DNA from: Bacteroidota bacterium
GTDB lineage: Bacteria > Bacteroidota > Bacteroidia > Bacteroidales > Paludibacteraceae
Reading direction: 5' to 3'
Assembly (NCBI GenBank): GCA_017860335.1
Contig: JAFNAU010000096.1
Location: forward strand, 1 to 9,665
Length of the DNA stretch: 9,665 bases
Position 1 is the first letter of the stretch. Each line of letters begins with the position of its first letter. The translations under genes were made by a program, and so were the position numbers. Shown piece after piece: positions 6,449 to 9,665 of this stretch. The notes under the pieces are model-generated. The model was not told the DNA's origin, did not search any database, and saw nothing but the letters and a program-made list of their open reading frames with translations.

Positions 6449-6480
6449 CAAAAGTATTGATTTTTTTTCTTTCACACAAA
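6449..6480 (-). promoter_or_regulatory. Candidate promoter of rpmB, proximal
   Basis: The minus strand carries TTTG (6480-6477), a 20-base spacer and TACTTTTG (6456-6449), an exact fit to the Bacteroidota -33/-7 pattern TTTG-N19-21-TAnnTTTG. The start site would be near 6443, giving a leader of about 45 bases before rpmB. Position and spacing make this the better of the two candidates. Confidence 0.72.
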
Positions 6481-6535
6481 TTTTTTCTGTTTATATTTCA
6501 AATTTTCTGATAGAAAATTACATACACATACTCAA

Positions 6536-6566
6536 CAAACTTATTATCAGACAAATAAACACCAAA
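6536..6566 (-). promoter_or_regulatory. Candidate promoter of rpmB, distal
   Basis: The minus strand carries TTTG (6566-6563), a 19-base spacer and TAAGTTTG (6543-6536), again an exact fit to the Bacteroidota consensus. Transcription would begin near 6530 and pass through a short AT-rich inverted repeat (AATTTTCT 6501-6508 / AGAAAATT 6512-6519) before the proximal promoter. In such AT-rich DNA one of the two matches could be chance. Confidence 0.5.
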
Positions 6567-6585
6567 TTGATTTCAAAAATAAATT

Positions 6586-7305
6586 TCAAATAAGCTCGTT
6601 GAGTATCATGAATGCTGCCATCGTACTCCGCTCAATAAAGTTCTCGCGGCTAAGGTTTCCGAAAGTGAAACAACGGCTTATTATACGCTCTTTTGAACAT
6701 GCAGCTATCCAGATTCTGCCTACAGGTTTTTCTTCTGTTCCTCCGGACGGGCCAGCAATACCGGTTGTTGATACGGCCAGGTCAGCCTGAGTTAATTTCC
6801 TTACACCTTCTGCCATTTGTTCTGCCACTTCCCTGCTCACTGCTCCATGCTGCATCAGATCATCGGACGAGACACCCAGTGCTTTAATTTTCACATCGTT
6901 GTGATACGCTACCACCGAACCTTTGAAGCATTCCGAAACACCCGGAATCAATGTCAACCGGTGAGCGATATTCCCTCCTGTACAACTTTCAGCTGTCGAG
7001 ACTGTCAGCCCCGAATTTTCCAGTTTTTCAAAAATAATTTTTTCTATCGGTTTGTCTTCGTATGAAAAAATACTTTCACCCAATATATGATTTAATGTTT
7101 CTATCTGCTGGTTCATAGCAAATTCAAGCTTCAAAGCATCAGACGACACAGTTTTATGAATTATTACAGGCGTTTTAAAGTGTTTCTGCAGACGGGGTAT
7201 GATCTCATCACTCATAACTTTTTTCATCTCGTGAGGTACTCCGGGCATCGAAACAATGACTCTACCTTCTTTTTCGAACCATGTAATCGGAGCTGAACCG
7301 GCCAT
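6586..7305 (-). CDS. CinA C-terminal part with intact NMN deamidase (PncC) domain
   Basis: A 239-codon open frame that callers will start at the internal ATG 7305. Residues 1-53 are the end of the COG1058 domain (VIVSMPGVPHEMKKVM); after the internal loss, ~86-239 form a complete PncC/CinA-C domain: TAESCTGG (104-111), GSVVAYHNDVK (129-139), STTGIAGPSGGT (179-190) and EKPVG. S107, Y134 and K139 have the same spacing as the catalytic Ser31, Tyr58 and Lys63 of E. coli PncC, so nicotinamide mononucleotide deamidase activity (NMN to NaMN, pyridine nucleotide salvage) is plausible if this part is translated. Translation would need an internal start or reading from the broken 5' part, and no good ribosome-binding site is seen near 7305. 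The good preservation of this domain suggests that the damage is recent or that the domain is still used. Confidence 0.7.
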   Translation of the reverse strand: MAGSAPITWFEKEGRVIVSMPGVPHEMKKVMSDEIIPRLQKHFKTPVIIHKTVSSDALKLEFAMNQQIETLNHILGESIFSYEDKPIEKIIFEKLENSGLTVSTAESCTGGNIAHRLTLIPGVSECFKGSVVAYHNDVKIKALGVSSDDLMQHGAVSREVAEQMAEGVRKLTQADLAVSTTGIAGPSGGTEEKPVGRIWIAACSKERIISRCFTFGNLSRENFIERSTMAAFMILNELI

Positions 7306-7631
7306 GTTCTGAATGACAACGCTGTTTTCGGGAACCTGATATTTTGCAGCACTTTCTCATCGAATACCAGTCTGGTATTAAAATAGTCACAAAGTGTCTG
7401 TTTTGTAATATCATCCTTGGTAGGTCCGAGACCTCCGGTTATCAGTACTACCTGAGCACGTCCAAGGGCTTCATCGAGTGCTTTTTTGATGTGAGCAGCA
7501 TCATCATGAACCGATGTAATCTGAACAATCTGAAATCCGGCATTATTGAGTTCTGTAGCCATCCACGCCGAATTGGTGTCCACAATCTGTCCAATCAGTA
7601 TTTCATCACCAATCGTAATAATTTCGACCAT
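6586..7631 (-). pseudogene. cinA: cinA, broken by two internal losses and a frame change
   Basis: CinA is normally about 410-420 residues: an N-terminal MoaB/MogA-like (COG1058) domain, a middle domain and a C-terminal NMN deamidase (PncC) domain. Here ATG at 7631, with AGGA seven bases upstream, opens MVEIITIGDEILIGQIVDTNSAW and runs with LITGGLGPTKDD (63-74) to DEKVLQN (97). Near 7340 the family sequence jumps to YQVPENSVVIQNMAGSAP in another frame; about 20 codons that family members have here are absent. Near 7147, HKTV jumps to SSDALKLEF, and roughly 45 codons of the middle domain are missing without a frame change. Total visible coding length is about 349 residues, so the missing ~65-70 agree with family length. 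It lies 70 bases after the DUF3109 gene. The COG1058 half is unlikely to fold normally. Confidence 0.85.
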
Positions 7632-7701
7632 ATAATTTTCCTGATATTTCCTGAAGCAGGAGTTTATAATCTTTTTTTTAATATCTTTTTTCGCCAGCCT
7701 G

Positions 7702-8298
7702 TCATTGCATATCCATTCCGGATAAATCAGAGTGTGATAGCTCGTTAGCAGCAAATTCTACCTGTTCGTACCATTCGGTCCCGAATTTACGTATCAGAGG
7801 TTCTTTCAAAAATTTGTAAACAGGCACATTATTAATTTTGCCGAGTGAACGGGCACATTCGCACACGCTCCATTTATGAATGTTTACTGCTGTAAATTCC
7901 TTGTATTTCTGCAACCTCACCGGATACAAATGACACGAAACCGGTTTGTAGAAATCAATTTTCCCTTCGCGGTAAGCTTTCTCTACAGCACATTTACAGA
8001 CACCATTTTCGTCCGTGTAAGTAAACACACATTCACGCCCGTTTACTATCGAAGTAACAGGCTCGTCATCTTCGTCAATATAATATACACCTTCTTCATC
8101 AATCAGATTCCGCGCCACTTCCGATAAATCTTCCTGGATTTCGGGCAAGATTGCTTCCAGTATATCAATTTCTTCCCATTCCAGTGGAGCTCCAGAATCA
8201 CCTTCAACACAACAAATTCCTTTGCAGGATGACAGATCACAGAGAAATCTTTCCTCAAAAAGATCCGGGCTTATAATCGTATCATTGATTTGTAGCAT
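7702..8298 (-). CDS. DUF3109 family cysteine-rich protein
   Basis: A 198-residue protein with a full set of conserved cysteines: C20, C25, C29 and C30 (CDLSSCKGICC), C90 (GRECVF), C101 and C103 (GVCKCAVE), C122 (VSCHLYPVR) and C146/C148 (SVCECAR). The pattern resembles the YkgJ-like CxxxCC metal-binding families and suggests bound zinc or an iron-sulfur cluster, which is inference; I know of no confirmed function for DUF3109. There is no signal peptide or membrane segment, so it is cytoplasmic. The start at 8298 is 3 bases after the channel gene's stop, so the two are certainly on one message, and cinA follows 70 bases later. The frame is intact. Confidence 0.9.
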   Translation of the reverse strand: MLQINDTIISPDLFEERFLCDLSSCKGICCVEGDSGAPLEWEEIDILEAILPEIQEDLSEVARNLIDEEGVYYIDEDDEPVTSIVNGRECVFTYTDENGVCKCAVEKAYREGKIDFYKPVSCHLYPVRLQKYKEFTAVNIHKWSVCECARSLGKINNVPVYKFLKEPLIRKFGTEWYEQVEFAANELSHSDLSGMDMQ

Positions 8299-8301
8299 AT
8301 T

Positions 8302-8940
8302 TTAAACTTTTTTTTCTTTTTCAAAATCTTCATGGGCTTTCAACACCGGCAAACTAATATGATATTTCACTGCAATTATTCTTGTAAAGATAACCGATAC
8401 GGCAGCGACCGTCTGAGTTAAAACGGGAGAAAAATTGAGTTTAAAACAAATGTAGTAAAAAACTCCACCCACGACACATGCCAGCGCATATATATCTTTC
8501 CGGAAAATAAGAGGCACTTCATTAATAAGAATATCACGTATTACACCACCCACGGATCCGGTAATCATGCCCATAAGAATTGCCACCCAAAAAGGAAAAC
8601 CCAGTTCAAGCGTCTTATCAATCCCCACAACCACAAAAAGCCCCAAACCGATGGCGTCAAATATAAAAAATGTATTGTGTAGCCGGATGACATATTTTCC
8701 TAAAAAAATCACAAACAGCAGCGCGAAGCCGGTTACGACCAGGTAAGATGACTGCAACATCCAGAAAGGAGTAAGATCAAGCAGTAAATCGCGGGTGGTT
8801 CCGCCCCCAATGGCAGTAACAAGACCAACAACATACGCGCCGAACCAGTCAAACCGCTTGGCAGAAGCAAGTCGCATACCACTGATTGCAAATGCAAAAG
8901 TACCTAAATAGTCAATTATATTAATAAAAGTCAGATTCAT
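8302..8940 (-). CDS. TRIC-type cation channel family membrane protein (YadS/YicG-like, formerly UPF0126)
   Basis: A 212-residue very hydrophobic protein made of two similar halves, as in the TRIC/UPF0126 family. Each half ends in a glycine-rich helix break followed by Arg-Asp: AIGGGTTRD (43-51) and GSVGGVIRDI (128-137), the latter followed by EVPLIFRKDIYA. Seven membrane segments are expected, with a charged C-terminal tail (EDFEKEKKV). Prokaryotic TRIC proteins are homotrimeric monovalent cation channels; some members have been described as glycine or amino-acid transporters, so the substrate is uncertain. I chose ATG 8940 (MNLTFINIIDYLG), the usual family start. The upstream in-frame ATG at 8961 would lie inside the secG terminator hairpin. 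Only about one base separates the chosen start from the end of the terminator T-run, and there is no Shine-Dalgarno sequence. Confidence 0.9.
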   Translation of the reverse strand: MNLTFINIIDYLGTFAFAISGMRLASAKRFDWFGAYVVGLVTAIGGGTTRDLLLDLTPFWMLQSSYLVVTGFALLFVIFLGKYVIRLHNTFFIFDAIGLGLFVVVGIDKTLELGFPFWVAILMGMITGSVGGVIRDILINEVPLIFRKDIYALACVVGGVFYYICFKLNFSPVLTQTVAAVSVIFTRIIAVKYHISLPVLKAHEDFEKEKKV

Positions 8941-9325
8941 AGAACAAAAAAAGCGTATCAAAAAGTAATCTTGATACGCTTATGATATACTTAATTCGTA
9001 TTACTTCTTTTCTGGTATTTGGTGTTGCTGTTTTTTGCTGCATTTGTTTGTTCAGATCCAGTGATTGTTCTTTGATTTCAGAATCATTGACTTCTTTTGG
9101 TGCGTTTGATTTAACGCCTACAGTGATAATCGATAAAACTACGATTGCTGCGGCGAGTCCCCAGGTTGCTTTTTCAAGAAAATCGGTAGTTTTTCGAACA
9201 CCCATAATCTGATTGGACGATTGAAAACCTGCTGCCAGACCTCCACCTTTGGAATTCTGCACCAATACGATCAGAGTAAGTAATAACGAGAAAATGACAA
9301 TTAAAATGATTAAAAAAACGTACAT
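8921..9325 (-). CDS. secG: Preprotein translocase subunit SecG, C-terminus probably frame-shifted
   Basis: 134 codons as read. Two membrane segments (about 2-22 and 53-71) flank the conserved loop VQNSKGGGLAAGF and SSNQIMGVRKTTDFLEKATWG, which identify the Bacteroidota form of SecG, the small subunit of the SecYEG translocon. A short charged tail (~75-98) is expected. From residue 99 on, the frame passes through a strong terminator hairpin and overlaps the next gene (TPNTRKEVIRIKYIISVSRLL...). At an A6 run (9031-9036, codons 97-99) a one-base change would end the protein before the hairpin: one extra A gives a stop at 8991-8993, ten bases before the hairpin, and one fewer A gives a stop a few bases earlier. 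I think the natural end is there and the written frame is an indel or sequencing error, but a true long tail cannot be excluded. The start is 12 bases after the TPR-like gene. Confidence 0.9.
   Translation of the reverse strand: MYVFLIILIVIFSLLLTLIVLVQNSKGGGLAAGFQSSNQIMGVRKTTDFLEKATWGLAAAIVVLSIITVGVKSNAPKEVNDSEIKEQSLDLNKQMQQKTATPNTRKEVIRIKYIISVSRLLFDTLFLFYESDFY
8942..8981 (-). terminator. Rho-independent terminator after secG
   Basis: On the minus strand AAGCGTATCAA (8981-8971) pairs perfectly with TTGATACGCTT (8961-8951) around a nine-base loop, followed by a T-run (TTTTTGTTC, 8950-8942). An 11-base-pair stem with a U-tract is a textbook terminator. It lies inside the last ~20 codons of the annotated secG frame and directly against the start of the channel gene, so it must separate the two units or allow some read-through. 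Confidence 0.93.
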
Positions 9326-9337
9326 AATGAGTTTATT

Positions 9338-9665
9338 TTATAAGTTCTGTATAATTTTTTCTAGAAATCGAATTTGGTCTGCAAAGTAAATACTTTTTTT
9401 CGGATTATTAAAATTTAATTCTTTCAATATTTCTAATGCTTCCTTATATTTTTTTTCTTTAATGTGTTTTTTTGCTTCCAGTTCGAGTTCTTCCGGACTT
9501 TTACCGGATAATTTATCGGTTATATGATCTTTTATTTCAATCGTTAAATCAGGAGATATTTCAACGTTTACACTATCTGCAATTACCGTTTTCGTTTCTT
9601 TTTCTGAGTTATTGGGCTGCAGCATTTCGCGTGCCGCTTTCAGGCGTTCAGCCAGTAATCGCAGC
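9338..9665 (-). CDS. TPR-like conserved Bacteroidota protein, 5' partial
   Basis: Only the C-terminal 108 codons are in the window; the frame is open to the edge, so the ATG at 9625 (MLQPNN) is an internal methionine and not the start. The visible part has a helical piece (LRLLAERLKAARE), a charged linker, then AKKHIKEKKYKEALEILKEL and NPKKSIYFADQIRFLEKII, which read as one to two TPR-type helix pairs. The final PKKSIYFADQIRFLEK stretch resembles the end of an uncharacterised TPR-containing protein that commonly precedes secG in Bacteroidota. No function is known to me. It ends 12 bases before secG and is probably cotranscribed with it, ending at the terminator at 8942-8981. Confidence 0.82.
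   Translation of the reverse strand, partial: LRLLAERLKAAREMLQPNNSEKETKTVIADSVNVEISPDLTIEIKDHITDKLSGKSPEELELEAKKHIKEKKYKEALEILKELNFNNPKKSIYFADQIRFLEKIIQNL

Noticed and set aside
6400..6585. Riboswitch or ribosomal-protein leader RNA before rpmB
   Set aside because: The gap is very AT-rich with only one short hairpin and is fully accounted for by two promoters; no conserved structured leader is visible.
7632..7754. Upstream ATG at 7754 as the start of cinA, overlapping the DUF3109 gene
   Set aside because: The extra 41 residues are unlike CinA, overlap the preceding gene by 53 bases, and ATG 7631 with AGGA upstream gives the family N-terminus MVEIITIGDEI.
8941..8961. ATG at 8961 as the start of the TRIC-type channel
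   Set aside because: It lies within the terminator hairpin, and the added residues (MIRFFCS) are encoded by the T-run region; ATG 8940 gives the conserved start.
9031..9036. Programmed frameshifting in secG at the A6 run
   Set aside because: Six A residues could slip, but no stimulatory structure or known SecG precedent supports it; a simple indel is more likely.
1..9665. CRISPR array, tRNA or rRNA genes, insertion sequences, defence genes
   Set aside because: No spaced repeats, cloverleaf, rRNA-like stretch, transposase or terminal inverted repeats were seen on either strand.

Overview
The window looks like chromosomal DNA of a member of the Bacteroidota, most likely of the Bacteroidales type. 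The signs are the DUF4295 mini-protein gene directly behind rpmB-rpmG, paired HU-family genes behind rimO, a GH97 glycosidase, a DUF3109 protein, a Bacteroidota-style SecG, promoters of the TTTG / TAnnTTTG kind, and weak or absent Shine-Dalgarno sequences. The DNA is AT-rich. Every gene I can support lies on the minus strand, so transcription runs from high to low coordinates.

Layout in the direction of transcription: (1) 9665-8921, the 3' end of a TPR-like gene, then secG and a strong Rho-independent terminator (8942-8981). (2) 8940-6586, a TRIC-type cation-channel gene, a cysteine-rich DUF3109 gene and cinA; cinA is broken by two internal losses and a frame change. (3) 6585-5721, two candidate promoters, then rpmB-rpmG-DUF4295 and a terminator. 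(4) 5680-1, ftsY behind its own candidate -7 element, a GH97 glycoside hydrolase interrupted by one in-frame TAA, a small double zinc-ribbon protein, a partial copy of the GH97 3' end, rimO with a TTG start, an HU/IHF-like gene, and a second HU-like gene that runs off the window. The last two genes overlap by 8 bases.

Most of the genes serve translation and protein targeting: ribosomal proteins L28 and L33, RimO modification of S12, the SRP receptor FtsY, and SecG of the translocon. The accessory part is the GH97 and zinc-ribbon pair set between ftsY and rimO. I see no mobile element, CRISPR array, tRNA or rRNA, and no convincing new multi-gene system.

The notable feature is a concentration of lesions. 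They are a nonsense codon at a conserved Glu of GH97, a duplicated and drifting GH97 tail, a cinA missing roughly 65-70 codons in two places, and a secG reading frame that runs through its own terminator. This could be real gene decay or, for the smaller lesions, sequence or assembly error. The cinA losses are too large to be simple base-calling errors.
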